64,000 bases of DNA from Metellina segmentata. Its lineage: Eukaryota; Arthropoda; Arachnida; Araneae; Tetragnathidae. Where the stretch lies: contig OX375872.1 of the NCBI GenBank assembly GCA_947359465.1, positions 125,314,337-125,378,336 on the forward strand, written 5' to 3'. Shown piece after piece: positions 21,828 to 32,874 of the stretch. The notes under the pieces are model-generated. The model was not told where the DNA came from. It saw only the letters and a list, made by a program, of their open reading frames with translations, and did no database searches. Position 1 is the stretch's first letter, and each line of letters begins with the position of its first letter. A program made the position numbers and the translations under genes.

Positions 21828-22600
21828 GGTGTGCTTCCTTGACGGGGGCATAACTCTTCGTTCAGCTGTCATTGAAATTCGCCTCGTTTATTTTCTTCGT
21901 GTGCAAGCATATTTCCTTCTTTTATTTCCTTGAAAAAGTCCGAGATTGGGAGAGACGTCACGAAATTTGCGAGTAGTGTAATGTTGCTTTTACCCATAAT
22001 ACACTCAAAGACAAAAAAAACTGCTTTCCGAAAGTTTGCATGGATTCTTTCAACCTTTTGAAAGATTCTATTTGTCTTTTTTTGGAAATATTCTAGGTTC
22101 TTCCCTTGGAAAAGAATTTTTTAGAACGATTGCAATCCTTTGGAAAGATTTTATTACTCATTTTCTAAGAAAATGATCATTTTGAAAATCTAGTGCTCAT
22201 TTTTTTAGGATAAAATCCGTTGGAAAGATTCTATTCCTCATTTCCTTAGAATAGAATCCTTTAGAAATATTATATTGTTCCGTCTCCTTAAAATAAGTGT
22301 GCTTCCTAACAGGGACGTACCTCTTCGTTCACCTGTCATCGAAATTATTATTTTTCTTGTGCAAGCATATTTCATGCAAATATCCGAAACACACTTGAAG
22401 ACAAAACAAACACTGTTTTCTAAAATATCCATCGATTTTTTTCAACCCTTAGAAAGATTATGTTGGTCTTCTTTAGAACGATTCTAGTTTCTTTGTTTAG
22501 AATAAAATTATTTAGAACGATTTCGATAGCCCATTCCATAAGATACAATCCTTTGGAAAGATTTCATTGCTAATTTCTTAGAATAGTTCAAAATGGCAAT
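21828..22600. repeat. Compound tandem repeat with 40 bp minisatellite
   Basis: A ~470 bp superunit (GTGCTTCCT...GACGGGG, TCTTCGTTCAGCTGTCAT, GTGCAAGCATATTTC, then a 40 bp minisatellite ATCCTTTGGAAAGATTCTAT) repeats at 22298. The 40 bp core recurs at 34.85-35.66 kb, and traces lie at 47.1 and 48.97 kb. Confidence 0.75.
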
Positions 22601-23154
22601 TTTTTTACCACTGTAAACAATGAGAAAGAATGTGCTTGTTGAAAAAGTTGTAGTAACGTCGCCCAAAAAACGTAGCTAAGTAACATATTAAGGTGGGGTA
22701 GTTTCAACCTTTTCCCATCCACATTAAAAGTTCTAGTTGTATTTTTGCTACCAAAGCTAACTTATCAAACCAGTAATCTCTCAACTAGACTTAAAATTCA
22801 AATTGAAACAATCCGCCCAATCATCTTCTGCAAAAAATCTAGGTTGGAAAAATGTAACGAAAATGGTTTGGGTTCAAAGTTTGCTTATGAAAAAAATTGC
22901 CATCGTTTCATCGTGGTAAACAAAGAAATTATATGCTTGCTAAAAATTTAGCAGTGGAATGTCTCAGATCTGCAGCAAAAAAAAATTGACTCACTAAGCT
23001 GGAAATTTCATTAATGTCCCATCTATCTAAATGCTCTAGTTATAGTTTTGGTATCAAAGTAACTCAAAGTAAGAATCGAGCAAGCTATACTTTATAAGTT
23101 CCTTAAAAAATACTCAAGCTTTATTTTGTGAACTTAATGTTTTGGGGTAAGTAA
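22601..23154. other. Unassigned AT-rich sequence
   Basis: Possible weak two-copy repeat (TTCTAGTTGTATTTTTGCTA / CTCTAGTTATAGTTTTGGTA at 22730 and 23034). No gene was recognised. Confidence 0.35.
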
Positions 23155-23256
23155 ATAGTTAGTTAACGTCACACTGGAGCAACAGAACGGGCTATTGGCG
23201 ACAGTTCGGGATCAATCCCGAAGGGAAATATCCAAGGACAGCACCTCGTAATGTTT
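23155..23256 (-). repeat. SINE-1 3' fragment
   Basis: GTTAACGTCACACTGGAGCAAC through GGACAGCACCTCGTAATGTT. Confidence 0.7.
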
Positions 23257-23339
23257 TGGGGAAAACAACCAATAAGGATTGTTTATCTGACAATGACTAT
23301 TCAATACAAAGAAAAGTATACATTTAAAAATTCATAAAA

Positions 23340-24043
23340 ACCCATTGTTAAATTTATTTTTCCGTTTGTAAATGTTTTGTTGAAAAACATATGATATGCT
23401 TTTTGTCATTGCACTACAAAGTTCAATAATATGGAAAATCTACATTAAAACATTCTTTAAAAATATTTTTTCCTGTTGTATATGTTCTGTTCGAAAACTC
23501 GAAACTATTCCTTTTTGTTACCAGATTTATAAGGTTCAATAACGTGAAATATCTATGCATTAAAAATCTTTAAAATATGTATTCTCCCTTTGTAAATGTA
23601 CTGATGGAAAACATTCAATGAGACATTTTGTTACCGGTCTTACAAAGTTCAACAACATGAAAAGTCTGTATTAAAAGAATCTTTGTGTTGGAATACTTAA
23701 ACCATGTGTTTTCCCGCTTGTAAATGTTCTGTCAGAAACAAAATCTTGTTTTGTTACTGGGCTACCAGGTTCAATTATACGAAAAATCTACTTTAAAAAG
23801 TTCATTAAAAATACTTCAAACGTATTTTCTGGATGGTGTGTTGAAAACGTACAATTTTGCTTTTTGTTTAATTATATATATTTAATGTTAATATTTAAAA
23901 GATGCATTTCCTGGATTGTAAATGTTGTTTTGGAAAACTTACAGTTGGCCCCCCATTTGGTTATAAGACAACTAAGTTCGCTGACCACAAAGAAAATCTA
24001 CATTAAAAATATTTTTTAAATACTTAAAAGATGTATTTTTCAG
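23340..24043 (+). repeat. Tandem array derived from the exon A acceptor
   Basis: Six diverged units precede exon A, each with a segment like TTGTAAATGTTCTGTTGGAAAAC (near 23357, 23464, 23578, 23706, 23821 and 23903), then TTTTTGTTAC, CAAAGTTCAATAA and AAAATCTACATTAAAAA. The seventh occurrence is the real acceptor and first codons of exon A at 24031-24066. Spacing is about 82-128 bp. The polypyrimidine-like TATTTTTCC stays, but the AG is lost in the decoy copies. Confidence 0.75.
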
Positions 24044-24454
24044 GTCGTAAATGTTCTGTTGGAAAACGGAGCCCAAGTGGACCTCGCCGATGCTGACCAT
24101 AGGACTGCACTCCGAGCCGCAGCCTGGGGTGGACACGAGGAGATCGTGTCCCGTCTCCTGTGCCATGGGGCATGTGTAAACAAAGTGGACAACGAGGGGC
24201 GGACAGCTCTCATCGCAGCGGCCTACATGGGGCACACGGAGATAGTGCAGCAGTTGCTTGACCACGACGCTGAAATTAATCATGAGGACAGTGACGGCAG
24301 AACAGCCCTGTCCGTGGCCTCGCTGTGTGTCCCTGCTTCTGAAGGACACGCCAGGGTGGTCAGTCTACTCTTGGAGAGGGGCACCGAAGTTGATCATCGC
24401 GACAAAGATGGAATGACCCCACTGCTGGTTGCTGCCTTTGAAGGACACAGTGAG
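24044..24454 (+). CDS. ANKRD50: ANKRD50-like ankyrin exon A (internal, partial gene)
   Basis: A 137-codon exon in phase 0, entered by TTTTTCAG (24036-24043) and left by GAG|GTAATT at 24454/24455. It encodes four ankyrin repeats ([49 protein letters not shown]). The third carries the four-residue extension VPAS before EGH that is characteristic of vertebrate ANKRD50, and the fourth opens DKDGMTPLL as in that protein. ANKRD50 is a cytoplasmic scaffold linked to endosomal cargo recycling with the SNX27-retromer and WASH complexes; that role is known for vertebrates and only inferred here. The exon is intact and less AT-rich than its surroundings. No upstream exon is visible in the 24 kb before it. 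It could be a paralogous ankyrin protein, but repeat order argues for ANKRD50. Confidence 0.88.
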
Positions 24455-24602
24455 GTAATTACTTGATTGTACAAGCTGGTTTTGGTTCTCTGATCTCATT
24501 TGCCTTTGATTCTATAACGCCCTTAAAAGGCATAATCTAATTTCCTGATTAATTTGACACTGAGTCGAAACTACTGTTTCGGACGAACGCCTATTGGACG
24601 TA
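24455..24602. other. Intron start and TA target
   Basis: A short intronic stretch after the exon A donor, ending in the TA (24601-24602) duplicated by the Tc1 insertion. Confidence 0.6.
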
Positions 24603-26001
24603 CACTTTATAACAAAAAAATCGACGCACCAAGAAGGAATCATCCGATTGCTTTGAAATTTCGTATGCAAAAATGTTTTGACCAAATATTCAAATGATTA
24701 AAATTTGGTGTCCAATGCGATCTCCAGCGCATCAGAACTGCGCATCCAGCAGATGTATATAAGGAGTTGTTGTTGAACTGTTGTTAAAAATTTCTGCTGC
24801 ATTGCGATTTAGGATACCTTTCAACGACTGAAAAATTGCCTCGCCGCAGGATTCGAGCTCATAACGAGCAAGTTTCAGAGTTTGAAAGAGGTCGTATCAT
24901 TGGATTGAAAGAGGCAGGTTGGGCAAATCGGAGAATCGCTCATCATGTGAGTCGAAGCGATGCGGCGATTAGAAGATGCTGGCAAGAGTGGGTGAACAAT
25001 GGCAGATTTCAGCGTCATGATGGTAGCGGTCGACGTAGGGCCACAACCGATCGCGAGGACAGAGTGATTGTCAGATCAGCTGTCACAGCGCCTTATTCAT
25101 CGCTATCAACCATCAGTCGGGCGACCCACACACGAGTGTCCACCATGACCATTCACAGACGGCTGAGAGAGCGAAATCTACGCTCGTACCGATCGTTACG
25201 CCACCTGCCACTCACGCCTGCACACTGTCGAGCCAGATTACAGTGGTGCTTGACTCGTTCAGGCTGGAATGATGATGATTGGGGACGTATAGTCTTTAGC
25301 GACGAATCCCGCTAACAACTGTGTCCTGACGATCATCGAAAACGGGTCTGGAGACGCCCAGGGCAGCGTGCCAATCCTGCTTTTACTATTCCTGATCCTG
25401 CCAGACGGGCCCTCAACAAGGAGTTATGGTCTGGGGTGCCATTTCCCTTGATAGCCGGACCCCTTTGGTCGTCATTAGAGGTACACTTACTGCACAGCGG
25501 TACCTTGACGACATTCTGAGACCTGTTTTGCTACCGTTCCTTTCGCAGTACCCTGGGCTTATTTTTCAGCAAGACAATACCAGACCACATACGGCACGTG
25601 TTGCTATGAACTGTCTTCAAGCTTGTCAAACACTTCCTTGGCCAGCCAGATCACCAGATCTCTCTCCCATCGAGCATGTCTGGGATATGATGGGAAGGCG
25701 ACTGCAACCGGTAGGGAATGTTGATTACGTAGTCCGACAATTGGAGCAAATTTGGCAAGAAATACTACAGGAGACCATCCGGGAGCTTTATCGGTCTATG
25801 CCACGCCGTGTGGCAGCTTGCATCCAGGCTAGAGGCGGGTCAACACCTTATTGAGCTCGTTACTGTAACTCTGAAATAAATTATTCAATTGTTCTGAAAT
25901 TTTAATCATTTTCTATTCTGTACATAATTTTCCTATCCACCAATTTTTGTCTCCATCGGACAACTCATTCTTGGTGCGTCGATTTTTTTTGTTTTAGAGT
26001 G
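24603..26001 (+). mobile_element. Tc1-like transposon, complete but disabled
   Basis: Inverted ends CACTTTATAACAAAAAAATC and CACTCTAAAACAAAAAAAAT (read inward), followed by CGACGCACCAAGAA in both. TA flanks both sides (24601-24602, 26002-26003). The length of about 1.4 kb is normal for Tc1. This is the best preserved element in the window, so it is probably a fairly recent arrival. Confidence 0.95.
24836..25854 (+). pseudogene. Tc1 transposase pseudogene
   Basis: A cut-and-paste DDE transposase of the Tc1 group. Codon 1 is TTG where the family has ATG (PRRRIRAHNEQ follows), so the start is probably lost by one base. An N-terminal paired-type helix-turn-helix (about residues 12-60) and a GRRRAT hook precede the first catalytic block VFSDESR, which is followed at once by a TAA (25313-25315) where the family has phenylalanine. 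A frameshift around 25390 then moves translation into the frame that reads GVMVWGAISLDS from 25423. The second and third catalytic blocks, FQQDNTRPHTA and SPDLSPIEHVWD, are intact and spaced 32 residues apart. It ends at the TGA at 25852-25854. At least three lesions make it inactive. Confidence 0.92.
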
Positions 26002-26003
26002 TA

Positions 26004-28400
26004 TATCCAGTAGCGTAGCTGGGATTTTATTTTGGAGAGGGTCCAAAATTAAAAATTCAAGGGTTTATACGAAATTAAGGTTTTTTCACAATTTTAACCC
26101 TCTGAGCGGCGGGAGATTTTTGAGAAGCGTAAATAAGTTATATAAATATTGGGCTATAACAATTATTTAGTCTATTTGTTGTGGCAAATTTATGAAACAA
26201 AAATATTTAATTAAAGAAAGAATCGTCCAATTTGAAAAACATTCATAAATTGTCAAATTATACCTAAACGAAGATCCATCGTTATAGTTTTGTTTACGGG
26301 TAGCCTCCATTGCAGCTGCTGTGCCAATGACAGCTACTTTTGTCAAATACTTGATGATTAACCCGGCGTTGCTCAGGTTTAAATTATGACCACGTCATTT
26401 CCCTGTGCTAACTCAAATACACAAAACCCTGTAAACGTGTTTTCTACCACGACAGGTAAAATATGACCGCGACGTTTCCCTGTGTTAAAGGAGTCTGAGA
26501 AAAAATTGTTGAAATCAACGCTTTTGAGCTAATTTTCAAATAATCAACTAACAATGATTTAATTTTTACATTGATTAAATTTTAGGCACACATATATAAT
26601 AACTTTTGAAGATTCATAAACAACTTTAAAAAAATTAATAAATAAAAATTTTCAACTAAACGAGGGGGTCAAGATATATAAACCTTCGGTCGACACGAAT
26701 ATTGCTACCATGTTGTGTGCAGCATAACTAAAGATCGAATGAACCTAAAACCTTCATTTAACATTTTATATAATCTAAACAATTGTAGGTTTTTATATAA
26801 TATAAGTTTTTAAAATTTATAAGAAAATTAAGAAAGTTTGTGTGTGAGAACATTAAAAAAATTATCTTTTTTTCTCGGCAAATGTTTTTTTTTTAAAGTT
26901 GTAAAACAAATAATTTTTGAGACTCAATAAGTCTTTGTCTGACATTAAGCGAAATGTGGGGACGCGTATTGTCATGCTGGAAGACAATTCAACGATTGGT
27001 CAGTTCTGGCCGCTTTGCTTTGATTTCTGCTTTTAATACTGCCATTTGAGAACTGTTTTTTTTTTCCGAATTTATTGTCAGATTTTGTGGTAACAATTCA
27101 TGATGAACAATTCCTTTTTAATCCCACCATACGCAAATCATTACTTTTTTGGGATGAAGCCTCACCCTCGATGTTACTTGGGGAAGTTCATTTGACAGAC
27201 CCAATGATCTCTTTCTTGTTACCATTATTGTATAGTATCCACTTCTCATCTCCAGTAATAAGCCGTTTCAAAAAAGGAGCCTTTTAATTTCGTTTCAACA
27301 AAGAATCACATGCCGAAATTCGAATAGGCATATTCTGTGTTTAAAGTATGGGGTACCTATACATCGCGTAGCGAGTTACATACCCAATCTTCTTCAGATG
27401 AGCATGAACTGTACTTTTTGAAATATTTAGTCTGTGTGATAATTCCCGAACTGTGTAACATGAATTTTCAGCGTTTAATCTCGTTTACAGCGGATGGTCG
27501 TCCAGAGCGGGCATCATCTTCGAGGCTCCGCGCCTAAATTTATCGAATCACCTTCGAACTGTGTCATAAGAAACAGTACTTTGTCCATATACAGCACACA
27601 TTTTACGAGCAGTGTGACTAGCATTTTATTTCTTAAAATAAAAGAGCATAATATGACGGAAATTAACTTTTTGGTTCTCCATTCTTAGCACTGTAGTGAA
27701 GCAAATATTATGACCCAACACAAGCTAGAATTATGCAGTGAAATTTTTTAGGCGCTACTTCACTTAATTAAAGAAGGTTTCGATTTCAAAAAGCGTGTAT
27801 AAATCGTCATATTAGCAAATCGCCCCACATTATAAACATTAAGTCACAACAATTTAATCTAGTGACATTTTTATAACGCGAAAATACTTCATTTAAGAAG
27901 GAATCGTCCAATTCCAAAAGCGTTCAAAACTCGCTATCCCATTGTATCTGTTATATCAATGGAAGCTGCTTTTATCAAATATAATCGTTATCTAATCCAT
28001 AGTTGGATTTGCCGCTCTACGGTCATGATTTTTCTACAGGAGGGCAAAGTAGACGGACCTACGGTACTCAATACTTGCATTTTACTTGTTTAAACAATTT
28101 TACGTGAATTATAGAGCAAGAATATGCCTGATTAAAGAACCGTTCGATTTTTTAAAAAAACGTGCATATTAATCGTCAATTTAGAAAATTGTCATAAATT
28201 TTATTCTAGGTTATAACGATTTAATCTAAAAAATGACAAATTTATACTTTATTGAAGAAAGAATCGGTCCAACTCCAAAAGCGTTCATAAATCGCGAAAT
28301 TACACATCCATCGCCATTACAATTTTGTTTGCGGGTGCTGTATGCCATCGAAGCTGTCCATCGACACGGGGAGCTGCCATTAATATCTGCGTTTCGCAAA
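26004..28400. repeat. Decayed tandem repeat of ~190 bp units around a mariner relic
   Basis: Recurring blocks AATTAAAGAAAGAATCGTCC and AATTCCAAAAGCGTTCA..., followed by CCATCG-AGCTGC, occur near 26207, 27765, 27885, 28130 and 28245. Units are strongly diverged. A minus-strand mariner fragment (26930-27715) interrupts the array. Confidence 0.6.
26930..27715 (-). pseudogene. Mariner transposase relic, 3' truncated
   Basis: Read on the minus strand from the ATG at 27682: MENQKVNFRHIMLFYF, then a gap, ARKMCAVYGQSTVSYDTVRR and WFDKFRRG. After a shift come ELSHRLNISKSTVHAHLKKI (second helix-turn-helix), VMICVWWD (region of the first catalytic aspartate) and FQHDNTRPHISL (second aspartate). The third acidic block is absent, so the copy is cut near 26930. 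Stops and shifts are several. It belongs to the SETMAR-type mariner group, like the deleted copies at 12.5, 28.9 and 50 kb. Confidence 0.8.
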
Positions 28401-28861
28401 AAAGAATTCCGCTGTCGTCTTTGGGGGATTAGGTTTCCGAAATTCATATTTCATGTTAAACGAGTTCGAGCTGTCGCTTTCAGGCTGTGTCACGTGATGC
28501 GGTGTGCCGTTTGCCGAATCACACGGGATATCGGGATCCTCATAATAAAATCTATTCGGTTTTTTCCCCCTTTGTGAGTGCGAGGAGGGGAAGGGCTATT
28601 AAAAACTGTGGTGATTCACACTGTTGAAATATCGTACCTGCTTCGGGGATGCACGATCGATTTGCACCGATGCTGACTCACGGGTTTGAGATCGATATTC
28701 AACAGCTTTAGGCATGAAATCAGTATGCACTATTTGTTTATCTGATTGCTGTGACGAGTGGAAAACCTTGTTGCTAATACCCGACGCGATTGCCTCCGAA
28801 AATAGGTACGGTTTCCTCTCTTACTCTCTCTCTCTCTGCCGTCGTTCCTGCAGTTTGTTTA
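28401..28861. other. Unassigned; TCTC microsatellite
   Basis: Contains a short (TC)n run near 28822-28838 and otherwise unclassified sequence with GGGGATGCACGATCG nearby. Confidence 0.4.
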
Positions 28862-29379
28862 TTGGGCTGATGCGAAAGTTCATCCCGTTTTCGGCGCTAG
28901 ATGGTATTGCATCGCGAGACAGAAGTGTTATCTAACTCACACGTGTTTAGTTTTGATGTTATTTGAAAGAAGGAATTTCAATGGAGAACTTGGGAGGAAA
29001 TAGTGTTATTGGGTTATGTGTTTTAAATTTCGTTGAGCATTAAAAATGCATGGCAAAAAATAAAGAGCATTTTCGATGTATTAGGCTTTTTTTTACTGAC
29101 AAGAATGGCTTCCCAGACACAAAAAAAGGTGTGTTGTGTAGGGTAAGTTTGCCATTGACGATTCCACTTACCGTAAGTGGTTCCGTAAGATTCGTCACCT
29201 GGATTAGTTCTTTAGCCAGAAACCTAAGAACTGTGAGCGCGGGACGAAGGAGAGATTTAAAAAGGTCATTGAACAGAACGGCTCATACTGTACTCATTAA
29301 ATGTAATTTTTTGTAAATAAAAATTTTTTTATTTTATTTCTTTGTCTAAGAAACGGAACGAACTTTTGCATTGACCCAA
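28862..29379 (+). mobile_element. Internally deleted mariner
   Basis: TA-flanked (28860-28861, 29380-29381) with inverted ends TTGGGCTGATGCGAAAGTTC and TTGGGTCAATGCAAAAGTTC. Inside, the plus strand starts MAKNKEHFRCIRLFF, as mariner transposases do, and then runs into SVRFVTWI and LNRTAHT sequence without any catalytic block. It has the same structure as the copies at 12.5 and 50 kb. Confidence 0.85.
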
Positions 29380-29437
29380 TATTTACAAATGCCACGAATT
29401 TGACTGCAAAGCTTTTTAATCCTGTGATATCCAAAAC

Positions 29438-30115
29438 GTTTTGAAGAGTGGGGTTCCTGCTCTGGTGCTGACTAGGGATGCGACATCGATAGCAAAACAT
29501 CGATGTTCAAAATTAAAACATCGATGTTGATAATACATCGACCCAAAAACATCGATGTTTCTAAACATCGATGTTTTTAAAATTCAGTGTATTCAAACTT
29601 TTTCCCCCATTTCTTAAAACTGGTTTAGCAACTTGTGATGCTACATCGACAGCAAAACATCGATGTTTTGAAACTTTGATGTTCAAAATTAAAACATCGA
29701 TGTTGATAATACATCGCCCCAAAACCATCGATGTTTTTAAAATTCAGTGTATTTAAACTTGTTTCCCCATTTTTTAAAACTGGTTTAGCAACTATTGATG
29801 CGACATCGACAGCAAAACATCGATGTTCAAAATTAAAACATCTATGTTGATAATACATCGTCCCCAAAACCATCGAAGTTTTTAAAATTCAGTGTATTTA
29901 AACTTGTTTCCCCATTTTTTTAAAACTGGTTTAGCAACTAGTGATGCGACATCGGCTCCAATACATCGATGTTTTTTTTAAAAAACATCGATGTTTTTAA
30001 AACATCGACATCGATGTCGCATCCCTAGTACTGACCTCGTCATCTGACCGGGGTTCAAAATTTCGAGGCGTTATACTCAGAACTTTTTCTTCTGGATTGT
30101 TCCCAGACTGAGCCG
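29438..30115 (+). repeat. SINE-1 fragment split by a hAT MITE
   Basis: The left piece GAAGAGTGGGGTTCCTGCTC (29438-29472) and the right piece ACCTCGTCATCTGACCGGGG (from 30028) are contiguous in the SINE-1 body, so the MITE entered after the SINE. Confidence 0.75.
29473..30027. mobile_element. hAT-type MITE with CATCGATG-rich interior
   Basis: Inverted ends TAGGGATGCGACATCGAT and its complement. The 8 bp flanks GTGCTGAC (29465-29472) and GTACTGAC (30028-30035) match at 7 of 8 positions, as expected for hAT insertions. The interior consists of about four ~118-150 bp direct units built on AAACATCGATGTT palindromes. There is no ORF. Confidence 0.85.
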
Positions 30116-30499
30116 CGACGGCTCCTGCTATATTTTTGAAACGGGAAAGCCTTTCAGAATGAAATTTGAAACCGAAGTGCCTTACGTTCTGACATTCGCA
30201 TCCATATCTGCGCTGGCCTGCTCTTGTGAAATACTATAGGAAGGGAAATGAGGAAAAAGCGAGACGCGCTCAGAACAATCAGGTGCCGTCGAAAGCAGTA
30301 AAAACGGTCTGATGGATTCGCGCGTATCTGTGCATTTGACCACAGCTTAAGTATTGAAGCACCAACCTGCTGAAGCGTACATTTTTCAATATCTAGTGAC
30401 GAGTTGACCTGTGTTTAAAGGCCAATGGTGAATATTTTCAGCATCTCTGTGATGTCGATGTGATGAAGAACTAAAGCATTTTGTATTTTTCGAAATAAT
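30116..30499. other. Unassigned, CpG-richer sequence
   Basis: No repeat relatives or gene recognised. Confidence 0.3.
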
Positions 30500-30760
30500 T
30501 ATGCTTTTGAGGAAAATGTCCCGAGGGAATACACTTAAAACTAATAATTACTAATTTTAATTGTAATCGAAAGTGCTGATGCATTTGTGCTTTTTTGGAG
30601 GTAAAGTACCGCAGGAATCACCCGTTATTAGTTTTAATTGTAATTGCAGATGAGTTCATGCTTTTTTGGAGGTAAGGTCCTATGGGAATCGTCTGTTATT
30701 TGTTTGAATTAAAAACAGGATCGCAGATAAATTTGTAGCAAGTTCTACCTTCTTTCACAA
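30500..30760. repeat. Tandem repeat, ~90 bp period, three units
   Basis: ATGCTTTTTTGGAGGTAAAG...GGGAATC-CCGTTATTAGTTTTAATTG recurs three times. Confidence 0.65.
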
Positions 30761-31061
30761 AAGCGCGCATATTTAATGTATGCTACTGCCCAGGATACGT
30801 TGAATCGGTTAGAAACTGCATGTTATCCTCCAATGAATCAAACTTTCCAAAGCTTTTCAGACGGCAAATTCCTGGACAAAGACGACTGGAAAGCCTGCCA
30901 CTGGGATGTAATGAGAGTTACATCCATAGAGCTGACAATCCCCCACATCTGTAGAAATTGGAAACGGTGGGGTTCAAACCCTATTTCGGAAAGAGAAATC
31001 TCGCGAAAGAAAGCTTTATTCAATTTCCTTCAGAGTTTCCTAGTTAACGAGGGCTCTTAGA
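30761..31061. other. Unassigned; open on the plus strand
   Basis: A 94-codon ORF (30776-31060) is present, and the opposite strand is also open for about 60 codons. There is no domain resemblance and no splice context, so I do not call a gene. Confidence 0.25.
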
Positions 31062-31653
31062 TGTGGATCACAAAAGTGGACAATTGAATGAAAGTTGCTT
31101 TTGTCACATGTCCAACGGATAAGAGCTTTAACACAGAAAAGGAACTAAACCTACAAATATATATAGGGATGTACTACAAATAGATCTCTTCAAATGCATC
31201 GTCACGCACACACACACACACAAGACGCAGTCTTGAGCCTGAGGGTCTTGTAGCTGTATCATGTTCGAAGTAGTATATACAAGACCAATTCTCAAGTGTG
31301 AATCATAAGTGAACAATTGAATGAGAGTCGCTTGTTGTATGTCCAACGAATAGGAGCATTAAACATCCAAGTGGTTTCGACGAGATATCTCGTCCATCAA
31401 GATCTGAACAATTTTGCTGATGTGACAAGACATTTCATCATCAAGATATTGCCGTTTTTTTATGATGACGAGATCCAGATCAGAACAGTTTTTCTTCTTA
31501 TGACGAGATACCTCCTCGAGACAACGACCAGGAAGGTCAAAAGAAACTGAAACCTAGAAATATAGATTCTACAAACAGATCTCAAAAGTATCTTCAAACA
31601 AGACGCCTAAGCTTGGGGGGTTTTGTATTTACATAATGTGTTTGCCAAACATA
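31062..31653. repeat. Tandem repeat, ~230 bp units, left block
   Basis: The unit GGACAATTGAATGAAAGTTGC, TGTCCAACGGATAAGAGC, AACTGAAACCTA, then AAGACGC...AGCCT recurs at 31062 and 31306. A third unit follows the long-TIR element at 34393. A (CA)n run lies at 31205-31222. The second unit holds a TTAA-type MITE. Confidence 0.65.
31363..31545. mobile_element. TTAA-type palindromic MITE, copy E
   Basis: Compared with the neighbouring unit of the tandem repeat (GAGCTTTAACACAGAAAAGG), the insertion starts after GAGCATTAAA and ends before AAAAGAAACTG, consistent with a TTAA-like target. It contains CGACGAGATATCTCGTCC and a mirrored right part. Confidence 0.75.
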
Positions 31654-32215
31654 CAGGGTGACCTGTAAAGTCCCTTTCAGCCCTTTAAATTTGAAACAGC
31701 GTCTCGTATAGTAAAGGAAGTAACGTGTACCTATAGTAAAGTGATCATGCTGAATTTATTGAGACAGCTTATAGCGCTCCTAGCGGCGAAATAAGGAAGT
31801 AAAAAAATATAACTCGTAATCTAAAGGAGATCGGCCAAAAATTTCAACTAGAAAAATGTGCGCAATACCATAACTAAAGCACAGGAAAAAGTTTCGTGAA
31901 GTTATCTGGCGGAGATATTCTCGACTGAAATTTGAACTATTCCATGCTTTGAAAAAGGGGTCGTCCTGCAATTCAAAAACATGTTCTCTGGTGTTATACA
32001 GTTTTTCTGAGTTAAGCAACGACGAATTTAAATTCAAACAAAGAAAGTAAGAAAGATAGATAAATAAAACATCTGTAAAACGAACTACGGATAAAAAAAA
32101 CTGACCTTCCAAATTCACAATTTTCACGCAGCAACTAAAATACACGATTTAAACTTCTCGGCTATACAGCCATGAACGAAGATTTACTAGTTAATAATTT
32201 TATCCTGATAAACTT

Positions 32216-32540
32216 TGTGGGCCGCTGTAGACCGGTTGGTAGAGTGACGGACTGCCAACCAGAGGGTTGTGAGTTCGATCCTCGTCTGTGCCATTCAAAT
32301 ACCGACGTGAAAAGGTGACTGGCGCATGCAAAATCCGTCGTCGTTTTTTCAAAGTCTCGCGTTGGGGTGATGTGGAATTGCGGATAGTGGGGTGCCAGCT
32401 CATGTGTTACTGCTTCATCTGACCGTGGTTCCAAATTACGGAGTTTGTTATCCGATCTTTCTTTCAAGATTGATCCCGGACCGTTGCCAATAGTCCGCAT
32501 GGTGTAGCTCCAGTGCGACGATAATTAATTTTCCCCTTCC
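32216..32540 (+). repeat. SINE-1, full length, in the left TIR arm
   Basis: The head GGCCGCTGTAGACCGGTTGG with B box GAGTTCGATCC is followed by the body and tail. The 12 bp CCTGATAAACTT is duplicated at 32204-32215 and 32541-32552. The right TIR arm shows the empty site, confirming the insertion. Confidence 0.9.
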
Positions 32541-32874
32541 CCTGATAAACTTGGCGTGGACGGGAAAACGTCAGAAAGAAATTCGCGTCGTTCAGTGGAT
32601 GATTGGTAAATCCGGAACAACAGTAAAATTTAAAATTAATTTGTAGACGAATAAGATGAAAGCGTGAATAAAACGTTCCTATAAAACTGAATACGAAATC
32701 TGTAGATTAAAACAGGGATGAAAGTTTCGACCATACCCACGATTCGAAGCAAAACAGTGGACATTTACTGCGGTTTTGCATGTATGCAAATCCACATTTT
32801 GTCTTCACCCTTTACGTATCAGATAAAAACCGCCCGATCCGGTGTTCTGATTTCATACCGTTCGCTGAGAGGAA

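Noticed and set aside
23972..24349. 125-codon minus-strand frame over exon A
   Set aside because: Antisense shadow of the ankyrin exon; no domain of its own.
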